DNA of 64,000 nt from a virus, in the IMG/VR virus record IMGVR_UViG_3300032287_003317, positions 40,091 through 104,090 of that record, one strand, 5' to 3'. Positions 41,757 through 49,809 of this stretch are shown here, in pieces. The number at the start of each line of letters is the position of its first letter. Within the stretch, counting starts at the first letter, position 1. The position numbers were made by a program, and so were the translations under genes. The notes under the pieces were generated by a model. It was given only the letters and a program-made list of their open reading frames with translations. It had not been told where the DNA came from and did not search any database.

Positions 41757-42554
41757 ATGTCATTCTATGAAAAATTAAATTTTATCAAATACGATCATGA
41801 CCGGTTAGTAGCCGATGTAAAAAATCATGTGTTTACTTTGGGCAATCAAGTCGTGCAAGGCGAAGAATATGAAACCGATGCCTATAAAGGATTTGGCGGA
41901 TGGAGTTTGCAGAGTCAAACTGGTGCCTGGCAAGACGGTTGGGAATTTTTTCAAAACGAAGAAGGCACCACTATCGAAGAAGTATTCTTTCCTAAAAATG
42001 CCAACAATTACACTACCTTGAAATATTTTAACATTGCACATTCGTTAGAATACAAGAAACCCACACAGGGCTATTGCGGTGAGATTGCTCGGACCATCGA
42101 TCAAATTGAGGCATTTGGGTTGACACCACGTCGAGCCAGGGTAACTTGTCTGAAGGCTGGTAGCAAGAGTCTGGTGCATAGAGATTGTGGTGAAAACCAA
42201 TATATGGCACGTATCCACATACCCCTGATTACAAATCCTGAGTGCACCTTCACAGCCGAAGGAGAAACGTTGTATATGGAACCTGGTACGGCCTACATGG
42301 TTTGGGTAAATGTCTGGCATCAAATTCGCAATGATTCAGATCAGGACCGCTATCACATAATTATGGATGCGTACGATACTAGACATGTCACAGACACGTT
42401 CAAGTACATGGGCGACATTGGCCAATTGGAAACGTTTGCCAATGAACTAAGACAACAGGTTGATCAGGCTGTTATCACCGCAGATCTAGAACAAAAGTTT
42501 GAGTCCGAATTGGCAAAATGGCGTACCAAACCCAAGGTTGACGCAGAAACTTAA
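41757..42554 (+). CDS. Asp/Asn beta-hydroxylase-like protein
   Basis: The double-stranded beta-helix has LVHRDCGENQYMARIHIPLIT (HxD ligand) and VNVWHQIRNDSDQDRYHIIMD (distal His, Arg), close to aspartyl/asparaginyl beta-hydroxylases. These hydroxylate Asp or Asn in Cys-rich domains in animals, which is suggestive next to an Asn-Cys-rich protein. The last codons contain the -35 box of the tmRNA promoter. Length 265. Confidence 0.8.
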   Translation: MSFYEKLNFIKYDHDRLVADVKNHVFTLGNQVVQGEEYETDAYKGFGGWSLQSQTGAWQDGWEFFQNEEGTTIEEVFFPKNANNYTTLKYFNIAHSLEYKKPTQGYCGEIARTIDQIEAFGLTPRRARVTCLKAGSKSLVHRDCGENQYMARIHIPLITNPECTFTAEGETLYMEPGTAYMVWVNVWHQIRNDSDQDRYHIIMDAYDTRHVTDTFKYMGDIGQLETFANELRQQVDQAVITADLEQKFESELAKWRTKPKVDAET

Positions 42555-42566
42555 TAAGTATATAAT
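42538..42566 (+). promoter_or_regulatory. Promoter of the tmRNA gene
   Basis: TTGACG, 17 bases, TATAAT. The -35 box lies in the last codons of the hydroxylase gene. Transcription would start near 42573. Confidence 0.65.
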
Positions 42567-42572
42567 AACGAT

Positions 42573-42890
42573 ATTGTTGTAATTCCTTCAAATCGAAGGC
42601 GCTGTGGACCTGGGGGCAGAACCCAGCATCTCCACCAAAAGGACTTTTATGTTTAACGACTGGCATTGGACTTATCTCTGGGGCATAGCAGTTGTTGCCA
42701 ACTATCTATTCTGGATTGTCAAGAGCCTTTTTGATGGGGATGAAACAGTTTCGACATGGTGAGCTAGAAGAGATGGCAACACGAGAGGAGTACTCGTAAA
42801 AAGCAAATAACGTAAACGCAAACGACGAACAGTTCGCATTGGCCGCCTAACAGCGCCTAGGGTAGGAAATACCTCGTAACAGAAACCACC
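42573..42890 (+). ncRNA. ssrA: Circularly permuted two-piece tmRNA
   Basis: The acceptor piece comes first: T stem CTGGG/CCCAG (42610-42626), acceptor strand CATCTCC, discriminator A and CCA at 42635-42637. The coding piece starts at 42736 with GGGGATG, which pairs with CATCTCC (one G-T), then TTTCGAC and CTCGTAAAAAGC as in known tmRNAs. The tag frame 42818-42850 reads GCA AAC GAC GAA CAG... TAA, giving ANDEQFALAA. This permuted order is known from Betaproteobacteria, Alphaproteobacteria and cyanobacteria. The T loop is GGCAGAA instead of TTCRANY. tmRNA frees stalled ribosomes and tags products for ClpP-type proteases; clpP is at 26344. Mature ends are estimates. Confidence 0.9.
42649..42762 (+). 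CDS. Small membrane protein frame between the tmRNA pieces (37 aa)
   Basis: AAAGGA precedes an ATG by 6 bases, and the frame gives MFNDWHWTYLWGIAVVANYL, one membrane segment to about residue 28, then an acidic end. It starts in the intervening segment that is normally removed and ends 27 bases inside the coding piece, so translation and tmRNA maturation would compete. It may be chance, but the ribosome-binding site and membrane pattern look real. Confidence 0.45.
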   Translation: MFNDWHWTYLWGIAVVANYLFWIVKSLFDGDETVSTW

Positions 42891-42911
42891 AGCCCCTCCG
42901 GGGGCTTTTTT
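42891..42911 (+). terminator. Rho-independent terminator of the tmRNA
   Basis: AGCCCC pairs with GGGGCT over a short loop, followed by TTTTTTAT. Confidence 0.85.
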
Positions 42912-42921
42912 ATTGCCAAAA

Positions 42922-42929
42922 GCTAAATA
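42922..42929 (+). promoter_or_regulatory. Possible late promoter GCTAAATA
   Basis: GCTAAATA lies 124 bases before the Bug-protein gene. The stretch 42930-43052 holds no gene I can support and would be its leader. Confidence 0.3.
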
Positions 42930-43052
42930 AAATTAGTTACAGCAAAGTTCCGCTGAAACTTCACCAAAGTTCTGCTTTTCCACTTGCATTTTTTATTAGC
43001 TCAGTGTAAACTTATATCTAGTTACACATTTTCTAAATCAAAGGATCTTTCT

Positions 43053-44015
43053 ATGAAAAAAATCACAAAAATCTTTGCCGCTCTGATACTGGGTTTAACA
43101 GTCGGCCTAGCATCAGCTCAAAATTTCAAACCTACCAAAACCATTGATGTCATGACTCCATGGCCCGTGGGCGGTAGCAACGATGTTATTGCACGGCTGA
43201 CCAGCGAAATACTTGAAAAACACGGTTGGAAATCGGTGACGACCAACATGGCTGGTGCTGGTGGTGTGATTGGCATGAACCACTTTGCCAAAGCCGAACC
43301 CGACGGGCACAGCCTCATGGTAGTGGCCACTGCCAGTTTCAACACAGGACTAGTAAATGATTCCACTGCCACTTACACCGCAAAAAGTGTCGTACCAGTT
43401 TTTCCAGTGGTGCCAAGTATCCAGGTTTTATATGCCAGTGCTGATGCACCTTTCAACAACTATGCGGAATTCGTCGCATGGGCAAAACAAAATCCCAAAA
43501 AGTTTGACATTGGCATATTCAGTGCCATCATGGCCCCAATCTACAAAAAATGGGCAGAATTAGAAAAACTACCAGAGCCCAATTTTATAATTTACAAAGG
43601 ATCCGGTCCAGTATTGACTGATGTGTTGGGAGGTCATGTTAAAATAGCAGTTGACAGCATTTCTGTTCCAGAACCACATGTCAAGGCAGGAAAATTAAAA
43701 ATCATCGGAGCATTTGATCCAGCTGGTGTGGCCATGGCCAATAAATTTAATCCCCCGGAAACCAAGGCCGTTTGGTTGAACAAAAACCATCCAAATTTTG
43801 TGCTGTCTTCAATTTTTGGAGTTTGGGCGCCGGCCGGAACACCCGACTACATAGTTAGAGATTTGTATCTTGTGTTGGCCAAAGGTTTCAGTGATCCAGA
43901 AATCCAAAAAAGATTGGGACCATTGGCATCTGCACCATTTGGTGGCACAAGAGAAATGCTGTTGGAAAACCAACAAAAAGTTTTTAACACCATGCAATCT
44001 ATCGTCAAGAAGTAA
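43053..44015 (+). CDS. Bug/TctC-family periplasmic solute-binding protein
   Basis: The start at 43053 follows AAAGGA and gives a signal peptide ending ASAQ (about residue 24). PWPVGGSNDVIARLTSEILEK and NMAGAGGVIGMNHFAKAEPDG are hallmark segments of the tripartite tricarboxylate receptor (Bug) family, very abundant in Burkholderiales. Length 320 is full. No TctA or TctB membrane partners are near. It may bind a carboxylate for a host transporter or serve another periplasmic role; acquisition from the host is likely. Confidence 0.9.
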   Translation: MKKITKIFAALILGLTVGLASAQNFKPTKTIDVMTPWPVGGSNDVIARLTSEILEKHGWKSVTTNMAGAGGVIGMNHFAKAEPDGHSLMVVATASFNTGLVNDSTATYTAKSVVPVFPVVPSIQVLYASADAPFNNYAEFVAWAKQNPKKFDIGIFSAIMAPIYKKWAELEKLPEPNFIIYKGSGPVLTDVLGGHVKIAVDSISVPEPHVKAGKLKIIGAFDPAGVAMANKFNPPETKAVWLNKNHPNFVLSSIFGVWAPAGTPDYIVRDLYLVLAKGFSDPEIQKRLGPLASAPFGGTREMLLENQQKVFNTMQSIVKK

Positions 44016-44019
44016 ACAA

Positions 44020-44027
44020 GATAAATA
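44020..44027 (+). promoter_or_regulatory. T4-like late promoter GATAAATA, start-proximal
   Basis: GATAAATA ends 5 bases before the ATG at 44033, without a ribosome-binding site. Confidence 0.5.
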
Positions 44028-44032
44028 ATCAT

Positions 44033-44740
44033 ATGAGTTATAAAATAATCGGTCATATCAAAAACATACCAGATTTCACGACCTGGACCAAAGAAACTGT
44101 GGGTGCCAACACCTTGGCCAATTCACCAGATTTTTTAAGAAAAGCCAAGATCGCAGCACGCCAATGGCCAGTGGATTATCTAGTAGAAAAATATGGATAC
44201 CCCAAGGTCGATGTTACAATTTCTGATCCACCAGATCCTACCAAATGGACTGTGACCGATTTGTCAGTGATGCATCGTATAGGTGACATACTGGGGTTTC
44301 ATAAACCCGGCGGGCGTGTGCAGGTATTGCAACCTGGTTGTATGATTCCCATACACAATGATAATCTCGAACTGGGTTATATTACTTCTGGCGATCAAGC
44401 CTTGAGCAAAAACGATTTTACCGACGAAGAAATCCAAAGATTTTACGACAATCAAAATTCAGTGGGTCGTGTGTTGATCATGCTGGAAGATTGGAAGCCT
44501 GGACAGTTGATCTGGTTTTATGATGAAAAAACCAACCAAGACCAATGGTGGGCTCGTTGGAAAGCCGGAGAAGTTGCCTATTGGGAACACTACAAAGAAT
44601 CTGGCATACACGCCACCATGAATTTTGGTTACTGGACTAGAGCATTGTTGCGATTGAGCGGATTCAAAACAGATCGTTTGACGCAGTTTATTGACGCAGA
44701 TACACCATTTGAAATTGATTATAATTCATTTGACAAATAG
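44033..44740 (+). CDS. Asp/Asn hydroxylase-like protein, paralogue of 16871
   Basis: MIPIHNDNLELGYI supplies the HxD pair and IHATMNFGYWTRALLRLSG the distal His and Arg. The middle stretch RVLIMLEDWKPGQLIWFYDE matches RAIVFMEDWASGHYFEG of the protein at 16871-17377. It stands alone between the Bug gene and a terminator. Substrate unknown. Confidence 0.7.
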   Translation: MSYKIIGHIKNIPDFTTWTKETVGANTLANSPDFLRKAKIAARQWPVDYLVEKYGYPKVDVTISDPPDPTKWTVTDLSVMHRIGDILGFHKPGGRVQVLQPGCMIPIHNDNLELGYITSGDQALSKNDFTDEEIQRFYDNQNSVGRVLIMLEDWKPGQLIWFYDEKTNQDQWWARWKAGEVAYWEHYKESGIHATMNFGYWTRALLRLSGFKTDRLTQFIDADTPFEIDYNSFDK

Positions 44741-44765
44741 TGTGATGTTGCCTAAAAACAACACC

Positions 44766-44797
44766 AAAAACCCTACAGTTTGTAGGGTTTTTTTTTG
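44766..44797 (+). terminator. Rho-independent terminator
   Basis: AAACCCTACA and TGTAGGGTTT form a 10-bp stem with a 3-base loop and a long T run. Confidence 0.9.
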
Positions 44798-44798
44798 G

Positions 44799-44827
44799 TT
44801 GACTCAAAAATACCAAAATAGTATAAT
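44799..44827 (+). promoter_or_regulatory. Early promoter cassette
   Basis: TTGACT, 17 bases, TATAAT, placed directly behind the terminator. Confidence 0.75.
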
Positions 44828-44857
44828 ACACTTGTATAGTCAATAAAAGGAGTCAAA

Positions 44858-45067
44858 ATGAAACTAGAAATCGGAAATAGAATTACCTGGGTTAGCCGTG
44901 CTGGTGAACTCGACGGTGAAATCGTCAACATTGTTTTGAATCTAAATGCCGCCGGAGAAGTGATTCCTTGGATTGACATTGCCAGTGCCGGTCGCAGTAT
45001 CACCCGTCTTTGTGCCACCGATAGTTATCTTAAACAGATGAAAGTGCAGTATGTCAGTGGGCACTGA
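44858..45067 (+). CDS. Small SH3/KOW-like early protein (69 aa)
   Basis: IGNRITWVSRAGELDGEIVNIVLNLNAAGE reads as a small beta barrel of the kind found in phage early genes. AAAGGAG precedes the ATG. The stop is followed by another promoter. Function unknown. Confidence 0.6.
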   Translation: MKLEIGNRITWVSRAGELDGEIVNIVLNLNAAGEVIPWIDIASAGRSITRLCATDSYLKQMKVQYVSGH

Positions 45068-45076
45068 CCTGTTTGG

Positions 45077-45105
45077 TTGACCCAAAATTCAATTAAATGT
45101 ATAAT
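45077..45105 (+). promoter_or_regulatory. Early promoter cassette
   Basis: TTGACC, 17 bases, TATAAT, followed by AAGGAG before 45135. It drives the run of overlapping genes up to about 50888. Confidence 0.75.
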
Positions 45106-45134
45106 ACTTGTATATTAACTAATAAGGAGCTAGA

Positions 45135-45482
45135 ATGACTGAAATCAACAACATCATCCAAGTCAACACCATCGTAAACGAAGCCAAGCAGGCCGCCCGC
45201 GAAGCTGCCGAAAAATACTTCCAGGAGAAGCTGGGCGGTGTTGATCAGTACTCGTGTGGTTTTGCTTGGGTTGACATCTTTGGCATCAAAGGCAACACCC
45301 GTCTTGGTAAGGCATTCAAGGCCGCAGGTATCCGCAAGAGCTATACCGGCAGTTACCAGATCTGGAATCCAGCGGAAATGGCTGTGCAAAACATTGACAC
45401 CCTTGAAGCAGGTGCCGAAGCGGCTGCAAAGGTTTTTGAGAAATATGGTTTTACAGCCTATGCTGGTAGCCGTTTAGACTAA
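45135..45482 (+). CDS. Conserved phage protein (115 aa)
   Basis: CGFAWVDIFGIKGNTRLGKAFKAAGIRKSYTGSYQIWNP followed by QNIDTLEAGAEAAAKVFEKYG matches, from memory, an uncharacterised family frequent in large tailed phages. Shares its last base with the next start codon. Confidence 0.65.
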   Translation: MTEINNIIQVNTIVNEAKQAAREAAEKYFQEKLGGVDQYSCGFAWVDIFGIKGNTRLGKAFKAAGIRKSYTGSYQIWNPAEMAVQNIDTLEAGAEAAAKVFEKYGFTAYAGSRLD

Positions 45483-45832
45483 TGAAATTTTATCGTGAAA
45501 CTACAGTTTGGGATGGCAACGTCCCAAACCATGTTTATTTGTTGAGCACAGATAAAAGCAAGATGTACGGTTACATCCGACGTGGTACTGATGTTGCTGA
45601 AACATTTAAAAAGCCATATCGTTTTGATACTCGTGGTCGTCAGTTTGTAGAAGTCAAAGAGCTGGGTGAAATTGATTTGGACCCGGTAAAAGCAGAAACT
45701 TGGAAATTTATGGGCAGTAAAGGCAACGAATATGTTGTCCAGAAAATAGATAATATGTTAAAATGTACATGTCCTGGATATACATATCGCGGCGACTGTA
45801 AACATGTCAAACAAGTAGAGGAGCAGGCGTAA
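45482..45832 (+). CDS. SWIM zinc-finger protein (116 aa)
   Basis: The C-terminus has the SWIM pattern CxCx(n)CxH: C95, C97, C106 and H108 in CTCPGYTYRGDCKHV. SWIM domains mediate DNA or protein binding. The N-terminal half is beta-rich. One-base overlaps on both sides show tight coupling. Confidence 0.7.
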   Translation: MKFYRETTVWDGNVPNHVYLLSTDKSKMYGYIRRGTDVAETFKKPYRFDTRGRQFVEVKELGEIDLDPVKAETWKFMGSKGNEYVVQKIDNMLKCTCPGYTYRGDCKHVKQVEEQA

Positions 45833-46272
45833 TGGCTACACGTTCAGCAATTGGTATCAAACATGGAAATCGCATTAAAGCCATCTATTGTCATTATGAT
45901 GGTTATCTTGAGCAGGTAGGTCGTGCCCTGTACACTCATTATCAAAGTAGTGTCAAGGTTAACAAATTAATTGCCCAAGGCGACATGTCAGGTATCGGTG
46001 CCGACATCGGCGAGAAACACTTGTTCAACGAACGCAGTGAATACGGTCCGGATGGCATTGCTGAACAATGTACTTTTTATGGTCGTGATCGCGGTGAAGA
46101 AGGTACAGAATTCAAGAGCTTTGCCGGCGAAGCAGAATTTGTAGATTACTATGATGGCTCGGGTTGCGAGTTTTATTACCTGTATGATCACGGTGTTTGG
46201 TACTATTCCACAGGACGAGACTTTAGCCCGTTGCACGAATCCAGCAAAGTAAAGGAACCGGCAAATGTCTAA
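45832..46272 (+). CDS. Conserved phage protein (146 aa)
   Basis: MATRSAIGIKHGNRIKAIYCHYDGYLEQVGRAL is a recognisable start of a widespread but uncharacterised phage family. The rest is acidic and aromatic-rich. Function unknown. Confidence 0.65.
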   Translation: MATRSAIGIKHGNRIKAIYCHYDGYLEQVGRALYTHYQSSVKVNKLIAQGDMSGIGADIGEKHLFNERSEYGPDGIAEQCTFYGRDRGEEGTEFKSFAGEAEFVDYYDGSGCEFYYLYDHGVWYYSTGRDFSPLHESSKVKEPANV

Positions 46273-46432
46273 AAATACAGATTTCCGCAGATGGTTGCAC
46301 GAGTTGTGGTTGCGTAACTGTGATGAACGTAGTGAGTATGGTGAAATGCGTTATACACAAGAACAGTATTTTCAGCAGTACAAGTATTGGTTGAAACGAG
46401 AATTCAAATATCAAAGGAGTCAAAATGCCTAA
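46265..46432 (+). CDS. Small hypothetical protein (55 aa)
   Basis: Overlaps both neighbours by 8 bases. The product is Trp/Tyr/Arg-rich and helical (RRWLHELWLRNCDE). The ribosome-binding site of the next gene lies in its last codons. Confidence 0.5.
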   Translation: MSKNTDFRRWLHELWLRNCDERSEYGEMRYTQEQYFQQYKYWLKREFKYQRSQNA

Positions 46433-47033
46433 TTGGTGTGGTAATACATTAACTATAAGTCACGAAGATCCTGCGATGATTCGTCGTGCCAAGGATGCCT
46501 TTGCTGAAAGTCGATTCCTAAACGAGTTTATCCCTGTGCCGGCTTGCCTTAAAGACACCACAAGTCCTAATAGAGACAATGCCGAAGAACTTAGAGCACA
46601 ATGCGGTTATGCAGATTGGTACGACTTCTGTGTAAACGAATGGGGCACCAAGTGGGACGTGGGCGATGGACAGGGAATTCAAACCTGGGATGATCACGAA
46701 TTGATTGTGTACTTTGACTCTGCGTGGGCACCACCCGTTGCGGCCTATGAAAAGTTGCTAGACCTAGGCTTTACTGTTTACGCAACCTATTACGAACCTG
46801 GCTGTGCCTTTGCTGGCATATTTGAAGATGGAGTTGATGATCATTACGATTTGTCAGAGATGGATTCTGGAGACGTGCAACAGCAGTTGCCACCAGAACT
46901 CGATGATGCATTTGGTATCAGTGAAAGTATGGCTGAATACGAAGCCGAAAACGAAGATGAAGTTACCACTTGGTACAAAGATGGAGTAGAACAAACCGGG
47001 CTGGTCCCACATGAGGTAAAGAAAGATGCTTAA
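46425..47033 (+). CDS. Api92/YubB-like ferredoxin-fold protein (202 aa)
   Basis: MPNWCGNTLTISHEDPAMI and FIPVPACLKDT followed by WGTKWDVGDGQGI and VYFDSAWAPPVAAYEKL are the hallmark blocks of the YubB/Api92 family carried by plasmids and phages. Its role is not known. It overlaps the ligase gene by 8 bases. Confidence 0.8.
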   Translation: MPNWCGNTLTISHEDPAMIRRAKDAFAESRFLNEFIPVPACLKDTTSPNRDNAEELRAQCGYADWYDFCVNEWGTKWDVGDGQGIQTWDDHELIVYFDSAWAPPVAAYEKLLDLGFTVYATYYEPGCAFAGIFEDGVDDHYDLSEMDSGDVQQQLPPELDDAFGISESMAEYEAENEDEVTTWYKDGVEQTGLVPHEVKKDA

Positions 47034-48336
47034 ACCTTGGCAAGTGGTACAAGAACTTGAAAGCGATAACAGTCGCTTGTTTAAAGAAAGTGTAGTTGAG
47101 CGTGAAGCCGAAGCCGGCAATGACGAGTTCTTTAAAGGCGCTCAGTGGGCCCTGGACGCTATGATTACCTTTGGCATACGCAAGGTAGAAGAAAAATCCG
47201 GCGATGGTCGGGGTTTAAAACCAGAAACATTTTGGGCCACAGCCGAACAGTTGTCACGCAGAGAGCTCACTGGCAATGCGGCCATCACAGCAGTCAATCA
47301 CATGCGGTTGAATGCGACAGAAGCCGAATGGAATCATTGGTATAGAAGAATCTTGATCAAGGATTTACGCTGTGGTGTCTCAGAAAAAACCGTCAACTCT
47401 GTAGTAGGAAAGAAATATGGAAAATATATTGTACCTGTTTTTAGTTGCCAACTTGCTCACGATGGTGCTAATCATGAAAGCAAAGTCTCAGGCTCAAAAT
47501 TGGTGGAAGTTAAGCTGGACGGAGTGCGTGTTATTACTATCGTCTATCCAAGTGGGCATGTTGATCAGTATAGTCGTAATGGCAAGGAACTCGTAAACTT
47601 TGAGCACATCAAGCGTCAGTTTGCCAAGCATGCCCGACTATTGCGAGAGCCAATGGTGTTTGATGGCGAAGTGATGTCAAGCTCATTCCAGGACCTGATG
47701 AGGCAAGTGCATCGTAAAACGGATGTGGCCGCATCAGATGCGGTGTTACACTTGTTTGATATTTTAACATTAAAAGATTTCCAGGCAGGCGCCAGTTCAG
47801 TTCCACAAGTGGATCGTAGCAATTCGTTACGTGCTTGGTATGCTCCTATTGCGGACCATATGCCTAACGTGGCTATTTTGGGACATGAACTGGTAGATCT
47901 AGATACCGAACCGGGTCGTATTTTATTCCAGGCCATCAATCAACGAGCCATCGAGGGTGGTTACGAAGGTATCATGATCAAAGAACCCACGGCAGGATAT
48001 GAGTGTAAACGCAGTACCTCTTGGCTCAAACAAAAACCTTATATCGAAGTCAGTTTGACTGTGATAGGATTCGAAGAAGGAACTGGTCGCAATCAAGGAA
48101 AGTTGGGTGCTATAATCGTAGAAGGAGAAGATGATGGTAAACTTATTAGGACCAATGTCGGAAGCGGACTTACAGATGCTGATAGGGATGAGTTTTGGAG
48201 TCATCGGGACAGTCTCAGTGGTCGTGTTGTGGAAGTACGTGCCGATGCTGTTACGCAAAATCAAGACGGGTCGTACTCGTTGAGATTTCCTAGATTCAAG
48301 GGATTTAGAGGGTTTGAAGTCGGAGAGAAACTATAA
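47026..48336 (+). CDS. ATP-dependent DNA ligase (T4 gp30-like)
   Basis: The adenylated lysine is Lys163 in LVEVKLDGVRV (motif I, KxDG). Later motifs include FDGEVMS (motif IV, about 218), GGYEGIMIKEP (about 314) and WLKQKPY (motif V). The N-terminal DNA-binding part and C-terminal OB fold fit the 436-residue length. It seals nicks in phage DNA replication and repair. The host would use an NAD-dependent enzyme, so this is clearly phage-type. Confidence 0.93.
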   Translation: MLKPWQVVQELESDNSRLFKESVVEREAEAGNDEFFKGAQWALDAMITFGIRKVEEKSGDGRGLKPETFWATAEQLSRRELTGNAAITAVNHMRLNATEAEWNHWYRRILIKDLRCGVSEKTVNSVVGKKYGKYIVPVFSCQLAHDGANHESKVSGSKLVEVKLDGVRVITIVYPSGHVDQYSRNGKELVNFEHIKRQFAKHARLLREPMVFDGEVMSSSFQDLMRQVHRKTDVAASDAVLHLFDILTLKDFQAGASSVPQVDRSNSLRAWYAPIADHMPNVAILGHELVDLDTEPGRILFQAINQRAIEGGYEGIMIKEPTAGYECKRSTSWLKQKPYIEVSLTVIGFEEGTGRNQGKLGAIIVEGEDDGKLIRTNVGSGLTDADRDEFWSHRDSLSGRVVEVRADAVTQNQDGSYSLRFPRFKGFRGFEVGEKL

Positions 48337-48338
48337 AA

Positions 48339-49262
48339 TTGAAAATAGCCTTAGGCAGTGATATACATTTAGAGTTTGGTCCCATCACCTTAGATAATAC
48401 CGAGGGTGCTGATGTGTTGGTGTTGGCCGGAGACATCTGTGTGGCCAATCACTTTGTGGACGGTCGTCCTACTTATATGCAACACCTAGCCCGAGAGTAC
48501 AGACAGTTTTTTGATCATGTGTGTCGGGAGTTTCCTGAAGTAGTTTACATCATGGGCAATCATGAACACTACTCAGGTGATGTGGCTTATACCGAAAACA
48601 TTCTTCGAGAACATTTAGACTATGGTAATCTACATATTCTTGAAAAAGAAACATGGCGGTATCAAGGGCACACCTTTGTTGGTGGCACCCTGTGGACTGA
48701 TATGAACCAGGAAGATGGAGAGGCTATGAGCTATGCTCAAAGTGCCATGAACGACTTCCGCGAAGTGTTAAACAGTAATAGGATGGTAGTTCGTCAAGTT
48801 CCCATTTACGAACGGAATCCGCTATGGACCGGTGATGGTCTAAATGGTGGACAGTATCAACTTGATAATAAAGGTGCCATGATTCGTACAGGCTACAAGA
48901 GCAAAGAAGAACCAGCACGTTGGACTCCGGAAGATAGTGTTATCGATCACAGGAAAATGTTAGATTATGTTGATCATGCGACTCGTGACCCGGGTAGCTA
49001 TGTTGTGGTAGGACATCATTGTCCCAGTGAGTCGAGTGTGGCGGAACAATACAAAGGTAACCTGTTGAATGCCGCATTCCGTAGTAGCCTGGATGCGTTT
49101 ATTGAAGCTCGCCCACAGATTCGTTATTGGTTGCATGGTCATACGCATTATAACTTCAACTACTGGATTGGTGAAACTAGGGTGGTATGTAACCCACGTG
49201 GTTATATTGGACATGAAGCCAGTGCAGACTGGTTTAAACTACAGTACTTGGAGATTGAATGA
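48339..49262 (+). CDS. Calcineurin-like metallophosphoesterase
   Basis: Metal-binding motifs run in order: GSDIHLEF, VLAGDIC, GNHEHY, VVGHHCPS and WLHGHTHYN. The start is a TTG at 48339, 2 bases after the ligase stop; no ATG in frame is near. Similar proteins are frequent in large phages; the substrate (protein, nucleotide or DNA) is unknown. Confidence 0.85.
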   Translation: MKIALGSDIHLEFGPITLDNTEGADVLVLAGDICVANHFVDGRPTYMQHLAREYRQFFDHVCREFPEVVYIMGNHEHYSGDVAYTENILREHLDYGNLHILEKETWRYQGHTFVGGTLWTDMNQEDGEAMSYAQSAMNDFREVLNSNRMVVRQVPIYERNPLWTGDGLNGGQYQLDNKGAMIRTGYKSKEEPARWTPEDSVIDHRKMLDYVDHATRDPGSYVVVGHHCPSESSVAEQYKGNLLNAAFRSSLDAFIEARPQIRYWLHGHTHYNFNYWIGETRVVCNPRGYIGHEASADWFKLQYLEIE

Positions 49263-49639
49263 GCGAGCACATACCAGACCGTTGGGTTGTTGTAAAGATA
49301 GTCACCGCCAAAGAACACTTGTATAAAGTGTTTGCTTGTTGGCATGGTGGTTATACTGGATCAGACAGTTGGCAGATGAACTCGGGTATCACTCAAGCCA
49401 CACTTGTTGACAACCGTTGGGAGTTTAAAGGCTACTCAGGATCTGTGTACAGTTGCCATAAGGGATCCTATGGCACCAATGGGTATGGTGGCCGTGTGCT
49501 ACAAGGTTTCATTGACAAGATGCCCAGCCAAGGTGCCCGAATGGAAATCATGCCTGGGTCAACGGACTGGGCCACGCTAGACTACGATCCGTTACAACAA
49601 TGGATCAACTCTGGTATAGAAAAGGAAAACACCCAATGA
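49259..49639 (+). CDS. Conserved phage protein (126 aa)
   Basis: A Trp/Gly-rich product (FACWHGGYTGSDSWQMNSGI) that resembles an uncharacterised short phage family. ATGA overlaps join it to both neighbours. Confidence 0.6.
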   Translation: MSEHIPDRWVVVKIVTAKEHLYKVFACWHGGYTGSDSWQMNSGITQATLVDNRWEFKGYSGSVYSCHKGSYGTNGYGGRVLQGFIDKMPSQGARMEIMPGSTDWATLDYDPLQQWINSGIEKENTQ

Positions 49640-49809
49640 CAAGACTCAGCTGGATTACAACCATAGTAGAAGATCCTGATCACCCAGGTGAAATGTTGTT
49701 GGATATCGGCGAGGCTTGCAAAGAGCTGGGCTGGGCAGAAGGTGATGCCATTGAGTGGATTGACAACAAGGATGGCACTTGGACACTAAAAAGAAAAGAA
49801 ACAAAATGA
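49636..49809 (+). CDS. Small phage protein, AbrB-like (57 aa)
   Basis: The start at 49636 is an ATGA overlap. GEACKELGWAEGDAIEWIDNKDGTWTL resembles the swapped-hairpin pattern of AbrB/SpoVT-type small proteins. DNA binding is possible. Confidence 0.55.
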   Translation: MTRLSWITTIVEDPDHPGEMLLDIGEACKELGWAEGDAIEWIDNKDGTWTLKRKETK

